Below are positions 8,661 to 17,117 of a stretch of 64,000 nt of DNA, one piece after another. The stretch lies in contig OZ220483.1 of the NCBI GenBank assembly GCA_965115915.1, forward strand, positions 1,054,001 through 1,118,000, read 5' to 3'. The first letter of the stretch is position 1. Each line of letters begins with the position of its first letter. Source of the DNA: G965115915 sp965115915. Lineage in GTDB: Bacteria > Pseudomonadota > Gammaproteobacteria > Eutrophobiales > Eutrophobiaceae. A model generated the notes under the pieces. It was not told where the DNA came from and searched no databases. It saw only the letters and a list, made by a program, of their open reading frames with translations. Both the position numbers and the translations under genes were made by a program.

Positions 8661-9263
8661 GTGTCTACAGCCAAAACAATCCGTAATCGCGTGCTGCGAA
8701 CACGCCGGGGAGAGCCGTTTACCAACATACGGTTCCTCAAGCTGGGTTCACGTGCGTCCGTGGACAAGACACTGTCCCGCCTGGTTGAGGGAGGTGTGAT
8801 CCAGCGGATTGCCCGGGGGGTGTTCATGCGCCCCAGGAAAAACCGTTTTATCGGCCACGTCATGCCTGACATAACCAAGGTCGTAGAGGTCATGGCCAGG
8901 GACCACGGCGAGACGATCCAGATCCACGGCGCGGAAGCGGCCCGCCGTTTCAAACTGTCGACCCAGGTACCTGCCATACCGATCTTCTACACCAGTGGGC
9001 CAAGCCGGGAATTCAAGGTCGGCAACCTGACCGTCAAACTACGGCACGCCAGTCACCGCAAGCTTCTCCTGGCCGGAAAGCGTCCGGGCCTGGCGCTGTC
9101 AGCCCTGTGGTACCTGGGGAAAAACAACGTCAATGCCAACGTGGTCTGCGCCATTCATAAAGGCCTGACGGCGGAAGAGTTTGAAACCCTGAAACACACG
9201 GACATGCCTGGCTGGATGGCGGGTGCATTGGAACAGTATAGCCAGGAAGCCATCCATGTCTGA
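8661..9263 (+). CDS. abiEi: AbiEi-like antitoxin (DUF6088)
   Basis: 200 residues from GTG 8661, with AGAGGA at the right distance. An N-terminal winged helix (about 1-70: SVDKTLSRLVEGGVIQRIARGVF) is followed by the DUF6088/AbiEi C-terminal region (about 80-190: IQIHGAEAARRF, then LTVKLRHASHRKL). This is the DNA-binding antitoxin of a type IV (AbiE) toxin-antitoxin, abortive-infection module. It overlaps the toxin gene by 8 bp, as expected of a translationally coupled pair. An upstream palindrome suggests autorepression. Confidence 0.82.
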   Translation: MSTAKTIRNRVLRTRRGEPFTNIRFLKLGSRASVDKTLSRLVEGGVIQRIARGVFMRPRKNRFIGHVMPDITKVVEVMARDHGETIQIHGAEAARRFKLSTQVPAIPIFYTSGPSREFKVGNLTVKLRHASHRKLLLAGKRPGLALSALWYLGKNNVNANVVCAIHKGLTAEEFETLKHTDMPGWMAGALEQYSQEAIHV

Positions 9264-9630
9264 GCAATTCCTGTATCTGCAGGCTGGCGACCGCAGGGAG
9301 ATTCTCCAAACCGCTGCAACGCAGCTTGGGCAACAGGCAATGGTGTTGGAAAAAGATGTATGGGTCTGTTGGACATTGCAGACCCTTTTTGCCATGCCTG
9401 ACGCCCACCCAATGGCATTCAAAGGCGGCACCTCCCTCGCGAAGATCCATGGCGCCATCAACCGCTTCTCTGAAGACGTGGATATCACCCTGGACTACCG
9501 AGCCTTCGATGATGCATTCGACCCATTCGCGGATGGAGCGACGTGGTCCACGCCGGTTTTTTGTGCATTGGCGGCGGAAAGGCAGCACAAAGCGGATGGT
9601 GCCGACTATCCGCAACTCTACTTCGGCTGA
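9256..9630 (+). pseudogene. abiEii: AbiEii-like nucleotidyltransferase toxin, C-terminally truncated
   Basis: 124 residues from ATG 9256, overlapping the antitoxin stop. The nucleotidyltransferase active site is present (FKGGTSLAKIH followed by FSEDVDITL, the GGTSL and DxD motifs), but the frame stops about 40 residues later in sequence that no longer resembles the family. Full AbiEii proteins are roughly 270-310 residues. The final 30 residues probably come from a deletion junction. With most of the toxin gone, the module is likely inactive and the antitoxin orphaned. Confidence 0.8.
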
Positions 9631-9784
9631 CTCCGACTTCTGGCACCCTCCAGCAGCCAATGCTAACCAATGTCTGAATACGCAAACCCCTCACGCACGC
9701 CAACAATATCCAGCGAGACGATTGATAGCGCCCTTGCCTGACTTGCCAGTTAACCGCAATGCCATCTTTCCAACGCCGGAAGGG

Positions 9785-10834
9785 TCACCGCAGGTCATAC
9801 CAGACCCCACGACCACTGCCGTGTTGATTCAGGGTGCCGCGTTCGACCAGCGTTCGGAAGTGCTGCTTTAGTGTATTGCGACTTGCGCCCGTCAGCTTGA
9901 TGACTTCGCCGATAGTGACTCGGCCATGCTCGCGGGCGAACTCGACAATGCGCAGTGACAGCGCCGGCAGTGCCGCCATCACGATCTTCTCGCGTTCGAC
10001 CTTCTTCTCGAGGCGTGCGACCTGCTCGGTCAGGCAGCGGAGGAAGAACACCAGCCACGGCTGCCAGTTCGGCGACTCCGTACGGATCGTTCCCTGCGTC
10101 TGGCGCAGCGCCAGGTAGTAGCTCTCTTTGCTCTGCTCGATCACGCTTTCCAACGAGCTGTACGGCACATAGGCGTAGCCCGCCTGTAGCAGCAGGAGTG
10201 TAGTCAGCACGCGGGAGAGCCGTCCGTTGCCGTCTTGAAAAGGATGAATCTCCAGAAACACCACAATGCAGATAGCGATGATCAGCAGCGGATGCAGTTG
10301 GCCTGTTTCACGCTCTTGATTCACCCAGGTCACCAGTTCCGTCATCAGGCGGGGTGTGTCGAACGGTGTAGCCGTCTGAAACACGATACCTATCCGGGTA
10401 CCGTTTTCATTGAAGGCGGCGACACTATTCGAGAGGGTCTTGTAGTGGCCGCGATGCCGCGTGTCTTTCTCGCTATAACGCAACAACATTTGATGCAACT
10501 GCTTGATGTGGTTCTCGGTAAACGGAATATCCTGCCAGGACGAGAACACCTGCTCCACCACCTCGGCATAACCGGCCACCTCCTGCTCGTCGCGGGTGGC
10601 GAAAGACTTGAGCTCCAGGTTTGACAACAGCCGTTCCACCTCGCGGTCGGACAGCCTGCTACCCTCGATCCGGGTGGAGGAACCGATGCTCTCAATGGTC
10701 GCCACGCGCCGCAGGGCCGCCAGCCGATCGGGCGCAAGCGTACCCAGGGCGCGCCAGGCGCCCTTGAACTCGTCTATCCTGGCGATGAGGCTCAGGATCT
10801 CCGAGCTGATCCGGAGTGTGTCGGAACTCAGCAT
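9785..10834 (-). CDS. Fic-family protein with winged-helix tail
   Basis: 349 residues from ATG 10834. A longer reading frame to 10900 runs into IS3 sequence and is rejected. The inhibitory-helix motif SSTRIEGS is at 52-59 and the catalytic HPFQDGNGRLSR at 197-208, intact. A C-terminal winged helix is at about 285-349 (RVTIGEVIKLTGASRNTLKQH). The predicted activity is AMP transfer to a hydroxyl of a protein target, with intramolecular inhibition by the N-terminal helix. It differs in domain layout from the Fic protein at 7231-8346, so it is not a recent duplicate. An IS3 relic lies within 25 bp upstream and has probably replaced its promoter. Confidence 0.9.
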   Translation of the reverse strand: MLSSDTLRISSEILSLIARIDEFKGAWRALGTLAPDRLAALRRVATIESIGSSTRIEGSRLSDREVERLLSNLELKSFATRDEQEVAGYAEVVEQVFSSWQDIPFTENHIKQLHQMLLRYSEKDTRHRGHYKTLSNSVAAFNENGTRIGIVFQTATPFDTPRLMTELVTWVNQERETGQLHPLLIIAICIVVFLEIHPFQDGNGRLSRVLTTLLLLQAGYAYVPYSSLESVIEQSKESYYLALRQTQGTIRTESPNWQPWLVFFLRCLTEQVARLEKKVEREKIVMAALPALSLRIVEFAREHGRVTIGEVIKLTGASRNTLKQHFRTLVERGTLNQHGSGRGVWYDLR

Positions 10835-10856
10835 GAACCGATGATACACCCATTTA

Positions 10857-11626
10857 CACCCATTTCCGACACACATCCATGGTTGCACCCATCGCGACAT
10901 AAACGTGGTCGGGTTTGGGAGCAGTAAAATCCCGCTTCACCAGATTGTCGTATACCGGGTGATGAGGCTGGCTGTTCGTTGTTACCTTGAACTGCTGCTT
11001 GTGACGAACGGCCACACCCGCTTCTTTCATCAGCCTCCTGGCTTTATGCCGACCCACCGCATAATCCATACCAGTCAACGACTGCTTCATCCCACGACTG
11101 CCATAACGATTCCCTGTCGCTTTGGCAACCGCCTTGACACAGTGCAGCATATCCCGATACTGCCGGTCCAAGGCTTATTCGCTGTGCACGTCAAATAGCG
11201 ATAAAACCCACTGCGACACACGCCCACCGGTCTATTGGCCAGGCCTTCTTATGCTGGGCAATAAACGAGTATTTCACCGCGTTTCTCTGACAAAGAAGGC
11301 CGTGGCTTTTAATATGTCCTTATCCAGCTTCAAGCTTCAATTTTCTTCCCGCAATCGCCTCAACTCCTCCTGCTCTGGCGTCATCTTGCCATGACCGCGG
11401 AACGCATGGCCATCATCCTGATTAAACTCCCGCACCCAACGCCACAGCATATTGGCCCGAATGCCCAAACTCCTCGCTGCCTCTGCACAGGAATAGCCAT
11501 GGTTAATCACCAGGCTCACGGCATCTGACTTGAACGCTTTCGTGTAATGTCCGATCTGTCATCTCGATACTCCAGTTTTCAGGAATTATCCGTTACCGGG
11601 TTGTCCCAGTCTATTGAACCACGTCA
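10857..11626 (-). mobile_element. Partial IS3-family element (orfA and start of orfB)
   Basis: The right tip ends CCACGTCA at 11626. Minus-strand remnants are orfA (VINHGYSCAEAARSLGIRANM) and the N-terminal part of orfB (QFKVTTNSQPHHPVYDNL, KPDHVYVA). A 2-bp deletion near the start of orfA and several later frame breaks are visible. The element ends abruptly before the second half of the DDE domain, next to the Fic gene. Confidence 0.85.
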
Positions 11627-11643
11627 TCAGACAACCAGATGCC

Positions 11644-11925
11644 TTATGCGGCGAGTTCAATCCTGATGTTCTTGCCCAGCGCTCTGGCTGCACGTTCCAG
11701 AGTCAGCAATGTCACCGAAGGATTATCAGGATCAAGTAACCGTTCCAATGCTGAACGGCTGGTCTTCATCCGCCTTGCCAATTGAGTCTTGTTGAGTTTC
11801 TGCGCTTTCATCAATTCCTCGAGTTGAAAGGCAAGCACACGCTTGACGGCAATGGCTTCAGCTTCCGCAAGCACACCTTCCTCTTCCAGAAAATCATCGA
11901 AGTTACTGCCAATGTGTTTACTCAT
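11644..11925 (-). CDS. XRE-family antitoxin (HigA-like)
   Basis: 93 residues. A helix-turn-helix of Cro/CI type covers about residues 38-80 (LNKTQLARRMKTSRSALERLL, TLLTLERAARALG). Size and ATGA overlap with the toxin remnant upstream match HigBA-type modules in which the toxin comes first. The antitoxin appears intact while the toxin has lost its 5' end to an IS3 insertion or deletion, leaving this gene orphaned and without its native promoter. Confidence 0.8.
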   Translation of the reverse strand: MSKHIGSNFDDFLEEEGVLAEAEAIAVKRVLAFQLEELMKAQKLNKTQLARRMKTSRSALERLLDPDNPSVTLLTLERAARALGKNIRIELAA

Positions 11926-12076
11926 GTCACTTCTTCCAGGTTGGTTTCACGATCTTTAGCCAATTTCAAATCTGCTTGTGGTGTCTTCTGGGACTTCTTG
12001 ATAAAGCCATGCAGCAAGATCATCTTTTCACCCTTTACTGTAAACAGGATTCGAGCAATACGTTGATCAAGCCGGC
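11922..12076 (-). pseudogene. 5'-truncated RelE/HigB-type toxin
   Basis: The last 50 or so codons of a phage-derived Gp49-like (HigB) toxin: RIARILFTVKGEKMILLHGF, then a K-rich segment, then the stop overlapping the antitoxin start as ATGA. The conserved strand-helix pattern of these toxins is recognisable. The first half is replaced by the IS3 end whose interior begins at about 12074. Confidence 0.75.
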
Positions 12077-12181
12077 ATCTGACTTAAACGCTTTCGTGTA
12101 ATGTCCGATCTGTCATCTCGATACTCCAGTTTTCAGGAATTATCCGTTAACTTCGTTGTCCCAGTCTATTGAACCACGTCA
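12074..12181 (-). mobile_element. Solo right end of the IS3-family element
   Basis: Matches the transposase-start end of the IS3 element (TTAAACGCTTTCGTGTAATG, the GAATTATCCGTTA block and the CCACGTCA tip at 12181). It cuts into the HigB-like toxin on one side and lies 18 bp from the next gene on the other. Confidence 0.85.
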
Positions 12182-12198
12182 GTTTGGATTCTGAAATC

Positions 12199-13005
12199 CT
12201 ATTCGGCGACGGGTCCCGCTGTTTTTGGATGAAGACTTATGAAGTCGAGACGGTATGCTATATTTGCCCGGAGATCACGAAGTGTAAACTCTTCTTCCGA
12301 GTATGCCACACATTCACGGAGGTCGATTTTACCTACTCCTCCGTTCTCTTCCATGAGGGATGAAAAATCTTCACGCAGGGAGGCAGCAACCTGTTCTGCA
12401 TTTCCTCGTGCTTCATCTTCCTCTGTAGCGTAAACAACATACAACCAGAGTTCATATGACTGTTCAGGTGAGAGTTCCGTGGCAAAAGGTTCATAGTCGA
12501 GCCAATATCCTAACACCGCACGAGAATGCTTCTTGCCATGCTTTTGGAGAAAATCAGCAACTGGGCGAAACCTTTTTACCAACGCATCCGGAAAAGACTC
12601 TCTCTTATACCTTGCGGCCAGCCAGTGCTGTAGGACTTGACGTGCTTCTTTTTCAATTGACCACGCTACGTCCGGCTTCACCTCGTGTAAAACTTCTTTG
12701 TGAACCCGTATTTTCTCTCTGGCCAAAAGTTCAAGAGCAATATCGTCTTCCTTGTGTTTTAACGAAATGTGCAGAGTTCGTGGGTTCTTAGCGTGAGTGT
12801 GGTTTCCATCTACTTTCTCGATGAGTCGCCCAATCACGAATTCGACGTAGGGCTCTGCTGTCAGATCTTCATTTGTTATGTCGCAATCATGAGAAATGGC
12901 CAAGGCAACCAAGCCTTCATCTTCCTGGCCAATATCGAGGCGCTCAAAGTCTCGAGAATTGAGGACGGAGCCTTGGCGCCAAGGTGTATCCCGTGTCCAA
13001 GGCAC
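12199..13005 (-). CDS. Hypothetical protein, third gene of the TIGR04255 operon
   Basis: 268 residues, family not recognised. The only striking motif is ALAISHDCDI near residue 32, in a region that looks like a compact N-terminal domain. The rest is helical and charged (for example ARQVLQHWLAARYKRESF and YVVYATEEDEARG). No signal peptide or membrane segment is evident. It follows the HTH gene by 5 bp and so is almost certainly co-transcribed with it and with the TIGR04255 gene. An effector or partner role in that set is inference. Confidence 0.7.
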   Translation of the reverse strand: MPWTRDTPWRQGSVLNSRDFERLDIGQEDEGLVALAISHDCDITNEDLTAEPYVEFVIGRLIEKVDGNHTHAKNPRTLHISLKHKEDDIALELLAREKIRVHKEVLHEVKPDVAWSIEKEARQVLQHWLAARYKRESFPDALVKRFRPVADFLQKHGKKHSRAVLGYWLDYEPFATELSPEQSYELWLYVVYATEEDEARGNAEQVAASLREDFSSLMEENGGVGKIDLRECVAYSEEEFTLRDLRANIAYRLDFISLHPKTAGPVAE

Positions 13006-13010
13006 TTTTC

Positions 13011-13631
13011 TCAGCCTCTATCATAAACTGATGGAGAATAGTCTTCGGACACATCGGAGAAATTTCGTCTAATTTTCCCTGAACCCTTCGTACGGCGCCG
13101 AGATTGAGCTTCTTTATCCGCAAGTTGCTTAAGAATAGACAAGTCCTCTCCGGTAACTTCTCCTGCCTTAAGTTTGTCTATCAGTGACTGAGAATTAAAA
13201 ATAGGTCGCCGGATAAGTTTATCCAGTCGGGTGATTTTCACTATTCGAAGCTGTTCCGCAAGCTCCGAGATATGCTGGATAGCCTGGATTGCTTCAGGCT
13301 TCGGCTCCTGGCCATCAAGCCATGCATATGCAGTCGGCCGACTCACCCCTAAAATCATGGCAAGTTCTGACATATTCAGGGCGAAAGCATCCCGAATCAA
13401 TGCGACGTGCTCAGCAGGTGTACGACTGTCTATGTCCTGGGATACACGCTCCACATGAACGTATGGCGCATACACCCATAGGTTCAAATTCTCCATTCCC
13501 TGCGTGGTCATGGCGCCGCCAGTACCCGCAGTAAAACTCAAAATGATTGGTGTAATCGCACGGACAGCATTTGGACGCATTTTCTCAAAAAATTGAGGAG
13601 CCGAGTCGATATTGTAGTATCTGATTTCCAT
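13011..13631 (-). CDS. HTH-domain protein, second gene of the TIGR04255 operon
   Basis: 206 residues from ATG 13631, 7 bp after the upstream stop; in-frame starts at 13661 and 13691 would overlap the upstream gene. A helix-turn-helix lies at about residues 70-110 (LIRDAFALNMSELAMILGVS, RPTAYAWLDG), like XRE-type DNA-binding domains. The C-terminus is basic (AQSRRRTKGSGKIRR). The N-terminal 60 residues include a Gly- and Thr-rich stretch of unknown nature. It could be the regulator of the operon or the DNA-binding half of a toxin-antitoxin-like pair. Confidence 0.72.
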   Translation of the reverse strand: MEIRYYNIDSAPQFFEKMRPNAVRAITPIILSFTAGTGGAMTTQGMENLNLWVYAPYVHVERVSQDIDSRTPAEHVALIRDAFALNMSELAMILGVSRPTAYAWLDGQEPKPEAIQAIQHISELAEQLRIVKITRLDKLIRRPIFNSQSLIDKLKAGEVTGEDLSILKQLADKEAQSRRRTKGSGKIRRNFSDVSEDYSPSVYDRG

Positions 13632-13638
13632 GTCAATG

Positions 13639-14421
13639 TCATTTCCAAACAGAGACTGCATGTTCGGTAACCAAAGATTTGAAGGTCTCACCTACACGCT
13701 TGTGAGACGCTAATAAACGTTCCCTGACGCTATTCAAGTCAAAACCACTTCGATGTTCAACAAAATAATCTGTATCCAACACAGCTATCCTGCCAGAAAG
13801 TTTGTATAAACGATCAGGCAAGGTCAATGCCACGGGAAACAGGTCCGGTGGCATTGCCAATCCACTCTCGGTAATAACCGTCCTGGCAACTAGCGTTCCG
13901 CCATCAACTTGCGAAACAGTTTCAGTAAAACTATGGGTAAGTTGTCCCGATGTGGCTGCTGATAACCCCAGAAGAGAAGGGTTGAGGTAGTTGTCGAGAA
14001 CATCACCATCTGCCGGAACAACAGCATCAAGATACCTCAGTCCAATTCGTTGGATATATGCCAGTTCGATTACTTCGTGAGCAAGCGAGAGTCCTTTCAG
14101 CACCTTCTCGGAGAAATCATCAAAGTGTGCATACTGCGTAGAGTGAAAAATGAGGGCATCCGGATGAAGGGTGTAAGATTCAGTCCTATCGATGTTGGTG
14201 AAATTCCACCCGACCATTTGTTGAGGGCGAACATCTGGCTGCGGAGTAGCCGGTTTTCTGATCGCCACCTCAATCTTCTGTTCCACCTGGTAATCAGGAT
14301 AGCCAATACACCGCAGCCGGTCCTGCAATTCAGGAACGTACCCCTCCATACGAGCAATTGGATTGAACTTGATTTGCGCCAACGTGTAGAACACTGGCGG
14401 ATTGTTCCACTTCTCCCCCAT
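13639..14421 (-). CDS. TIGR04255-family protein
   Basis: 260 residues; ATG 14421 has GAGG 9 bp upstream. The N-terminus NPPVFYTLAQIKFNPIARM and the central region FEEL-like pattern (IQRIGLRYLDAVVP) are characteristic of the TIGR04255 family, a sporadic bacterial family of unknown function. No catalytic motif stands out. It is the first gene of a three-gene minus-strand operon that ends against an IS3 tip, and a good sigma-70-like promoter lies about 60 bp upstream. Confidence 0.8.
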   Translation of the reverse strand: MGEKWNNPPVFYTLAQIKFNPIARMEGYVPELQDRLRCIGYPDYQVEQKIEVAIRKPATPQPDVRPQQMVGWNFTNIDRTESYTLHPDALIFHSTQYAHFDDFSEKVLKGLSLAHEVIELAYIQRIGLRYLDAVVPADGDVLDNYLNPSLLGLSAATSGQLTHSFTETVSQVDGGTLVARTVITESGLAMPPDLFPVALTLPDRLYKLSGRIAVLDTDYFVEHRSGFDLNSVRERLLASHKRVGETFKSLVTEHAVSVWK

Positions 14422-14476
14422 TAGAATCTGCCTCGTATAGGTTGGACGTGTGCGGTGACTTTACATTCCGCTTTAC

Positions 14477-14504
14477 ACTATAGCATATTAACCGCATTTG
14501 TCAG
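14477..14504 (-). promoter_or_regulatory. Sigma-70-type promoter for the TIGR04255 operon
   Basis: On the minus strand CTGACA (-35), 16-bp spacer, TATAGT (-10), placed 56 bp before the ATG at 14421. No competing gene reads from here. Confidence 0.55.
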
Positions 14505-14818
14505 CACAATTAATAACCAAACTGATGACAACCTTAGGAGTCCCCGACACCAGTACCCGCCAGTAAGCGTCGCCGATCATCGCACCGGTTATCCGGGGCC
14601 GAAATTTGAACTCGAACAAAATACGACCGACACTTTTATCTAATTGATTTATTTTTTTAAGCGCAGCAACAGCGCTTGAGGGGTACGCTCCCAACGGGCA
14701 GTCACAGAGCATATCGGCCAAAGAGAGAGCCATAACGGGCACATGCCGGGATGAAAAGGGAAAGGCCCCGGTACGCTTGAACCGGTCGGAAGGCCCACGA
14801 ATAGCGGGATTCAGGCAC
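14505..14818. other. Intergenic stretch with nothing recognised
   Basis: About 310 bp between the TIGR04255 operon promoter and the terminator of tRNA-Ser. No gene, repeat or RNA that I can support; the frames crossing it have no coding character. Confidence 0.4.
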
Positions 14819-14850
14819 AAAAAAACCGGTTTCGTAGAACCGGTTTTTTT
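14819..14850 (-). terminator. Rho-independent terminator of tRNA-Ser
   Basis: AACCGGTT, 6-nt loop, AACCGGTT, followed on the minus strand by a run of T. It starts 6 bp beyond the 3' end of the tRNA. Confidence 0.85.
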
Positions 14851-14855
14851 TGCAT

Positions 14856-14945
14856 TGGCGGAGAGAGGGGGATTCGAACCCCCGACACCCTCACGGATGA
14901 ACATGCTTTCCAGGCATGCGCCTTAAACCACTCGGCCATCTCTCC
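14856..14945 (-). tRNA. tRNA-Ser (anticodon GGA)
   Basis: 90 nt including an encoded CCA. The acceptor stem pairs GGAGAGA with TCTCTCC, the T-arm contains GGTTCGAATCC, the anticodon loop reads CTGGAAA, and a long variable arm typical of class II tRNAs is present. The accessory island at 1-14.4 kb lies on its 3' side, the usual side for integrated elements, although no duplicated 3' end was found. Confidence 0.97.
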
Positions 14946-14998
14946 GGGACACGGGTCCGTGCGTAACAAACGACAGGCAATATAACAAAATCCGCCTG

Positions 14999-15442
14999 TC
15001 AGCGCCCGGCGTCATCGTGCAGCAGCCGGACGCGCAGCCGGCGCAGCGTATCCTGATCCATACCAGCGGCACCGGAAAACACCAGCAGCTTGTGCACTCG
15101 CTCCGCGGCTTGCACCCGCAACACCATCCACGCCGAATGCACATACTGGCTGCCGTGAAAGCGTGCGGGCTGCGGCGCACCTTGCGGCCACTGCAGAAAC
15201 AGCGCATCACCCACCATCAGCAGCGTCGCCGACGACCCGCGCAGCAGCGCCCGGCCAGTCCAGCCCACGTAGACACACCATAGCAGCAAACCCGTCAGCT
15301 TCAGCCACGGCGCCAGCGCATTGAACCACAGCGCGGCGGCAGCCAGGCCGGACAACAGCACAAACAACCACCCCACCCATGACGGCAGACGCAGTCTCAA
15401 CGCCTGCATGGGCACCGGCAAATCGCCCGCCTCGCTGTCCAT
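14999..15442 (-). CDS. YgfX-like small inner-membrane protein
   Basis: 147 residues from ATG 15442. Two hydrophobic segments near the N-terminus (about 18-60: WLFVLLSGLAAAALWF, LKLTGLLLWCVYVGW) are followed by a soluble part ending DTLRRLRVRLLHD, which resembles the C-terminal signature of YgfX/CptA proteins. In Escherichia coli YgfX partners SdhE (YgfY); no SdhE gene is seen here, so assignment rests on sequence pattern alone. Confidence 0.6.
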   Translation of the reverse strand: MDSEAGDLPVPMQALRLRLPSWVGWLFVLLSGLAAAALWFNALAPWLKLTGLLLWCVYVGWTGRALLRGSSATLLMVGDALFLQWPQGAPQPARFHGSQYVHSAWMVLRVQAAERVHKLLVFSGAAGMDQDTLRRLRVRLLHDDAGR

Positions 15443-15476
15443 GCCCTCCGCCTTTGCCGGCAACGCCTGCAACCCC

Positions 15477-16118
15477 CTACAGATAGTCCAGCACGTCCGC
15501 TGGCCGGGTGAGCACCGCGTCCGCGCCCCAGGTGGAGACGTCCTCGTCACCGACATAGCCATAGGCGGCCACCAGCACCCGGATACCGGCGGCGATGGCC
15601 GCGTCCACATCACGCCGGGAATCGCCAACATACAGCGCCTGTTCCGGCACACACGGCACATGCTCGCACGCATACAGCAACGGGGCGGGATGCGGCTTCG
15701 GATGCGCCGTGGTATCCCCGCAGACGACGCAGGCGGCCCGCTGTCGCAAACCCAGCTTGTCCAGCAGTGGCATACTGGACCGGGTATGCTTGTTGGTGAC
15801 TATGCCCCAGCGCAGCGCCTTGCGTTCGATCGCGTCCAGTATCTCCGCGATACCGGGAAACAACACGCTGTTGACATCCGCGCAAAGCGCGTAGTTTTGC
15901 AAAAAACGTGCCTGCGCCCCAGAGAAATCCGGATGTCGCTCGCCCAGGCCATGGGCCAGCATCGCGGCACTGCCACCCGATACCAGCGGCCGTATCGCCT
16001 CCACCGCCACCGGGGGGCGGGCATACTCCTGCAGCGTCTGATTCAACGCGGCCGTGATATCGGCCACCGTGTCCACCAGCGTACCATCGAGATCAAACAG
16101 CACCACATCCACCGACAC
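15477..16118 (-). CDS. gph: HAD-family phosphatase, phosphoglycolate or MurNAc-6-P phosphatase
   Basis: 213 residues; the GTG start directly follows the ubiG stop. HAD motifs: I, DLDGTLVDT with nucleophile Asp (about 9); II, VTNKHT; III and IV, KPHPAPLL and YVGDSRRDVDAA. Gph removes phosphate from 2-phosphoglycolate. In pseudomonads the gene directly after ubiG encodes MupP, the N-acetylmuramate 6-phosphate phosphatase of peptidoglycan recycling. The gene order supports MupP, and sequence motifs alone do not separate the two. Confidence 0.85.
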   Translation of the reverse strand: MSVDVVLFDLDGTLVDTVADITAALNQTLQEYARPPVAVEAIRPLVSGGSAAMLAHGLGERHPDFSGAQARFLQNYALCADVNSVLFPGIAEILDAIERKALRWGIVTNKHTRSSMPLLDKLGLRQRAACVVCGDTTAHPKPHPAPLLYACEHVPCVPEQALYVGDSRRDVDAAIAAGIRVLVAAYGYVGDEDVSTWGADAVLTRPADVLDYL

Positions 16119-16844
16119 TCAAACACCCTCCCCCGCAACGGGTTTGCGCACGGCACACAGATAATTGACCACCGGCGCTCCTGCCACTCTGGCCCTGCGC
16201 GACACCGGGGAATAACGCATCCCGCTGATGTCTTCAAGCAACAGGCCACTGTCGCGGCACCAGGCAGCCAATTCGGCAGGACGAATGAAGCGACCATAGT
16301 CATGGGTGCCCGCGGGTATCCATCGCGTCAAGCGTTCGGCGACCACAATCGCCCCCAGCCAGGACCAGAGCGTGCGATTGAGCGTGGCCAGCACCATCAC
16401 ACCACCCTCGGCGAGCAGCGCGGCGCAGGTCCGTATCAGCGCGGCCGGGTCCGGCACATGCTCCAGCAGTTCCATGCAGACCAGTACCGGGAAAGGCGCC
16501 GGTCCGGTACGCAAAAAGGCCTCCGCATCCTGATCCAGATACTCGATCTCAAGCCCGGACTCCCGCGCATGGGCGGCGGCACTGGCCACGTTCTCCGGGC
16601 CGATATCCAGTCCCGTGACCACGGCCCCGGAACGCGCCATGGCCTCACTGAAGATACCACCGCCGCAGCCCACATCCAGCACCCGGCAGCCGGACAATCG
16701 CGCATGCCGGCACAGATAGGCCAAACGTGCGGGATTGATATCGTGCAGGGTACGAAACGCCCCATTCGGGTCCCACCAGTCAGCCGCCATGCCGGAGAAA
16801 TGGCGCACCGCCGCCGGATCGGCATTGCTCGGGTTGTCTTCCAT
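16119..16844 (-). CDS. ubiG: Ubiquinone biosynthesis O-methyltransferase
   Basis: 241 residues. N-terminal HFSGMAADWWDPNGAFRTLH and NPARLAYL are typical UbiG sequence; the SAM-binding motif VLDVGCGGGIFSEAMA is at about 55-70, followed by GLDIGPENV and MELLEHVPDP. It performs the two O-methylation steps of ubiquinone synthesis at the inner membrane. It is translationally linked to the phosphatase gene that follows. Divergent from mlaA across 270 bp. Confidence 0.95.
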   Translation of the reverse strand: MEDNPSNADPAAVRHFSGMAADWWDPNGAFRTLHDINPARLAYLCRHARLSGCRVLDVGCGGGIFSEAMARSGAVVTGLDIGPENVASAAAHARESGLEIEYLDQDAEAFLRTGPAPFPVLVCMELLEHVPDPAALIRTCAALLAEGGVMVLATLNRTLWSWLGAIVVAERLTRWIPAGTHDYGRFIRPAELAAWCRDSGLLLEDISGMRYSPVSRRARVAGAPVVNYLCAVRKPVAGEGV

Positions 16845-17117
16845 ATTCTGTCTTCTATATCGGCAACTTACACAACAAATCTAATGCATTATATTATATA
16901 AATCAATGGCCTGCGGCAGGTTTTCTTGACTCTGGCCATGCAATTCCGTTACCTTCCAGCAATCGCTGGCAAACCCTGATGCTCACACAATAAAGCATCT
17001 TTCCCGAAACAACCATGCACGTGGCCAGGGCCCGTGGGAGCAGGCATTACGGCACCGGCGATACCAATCCGGCACGGTGCTGGAACCAACACAATAAAAC
17101 GCAGCCTGACTACACGC

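Noticed and set aside
14856..14945. tRNA-Ser as the proven attachment site of the left island
   Set aside because: Position is right, but I found no second copy of the tRNA 3' end within the window to serve as the other attachment site.
15321..16901. Long plus-strand frame opposite gph and ubiG
   Set aside because: Antisense shadow of two well-supported minus-strand genes; composition is Arg/His/Gln-rich as expected from GC-biased antisense.
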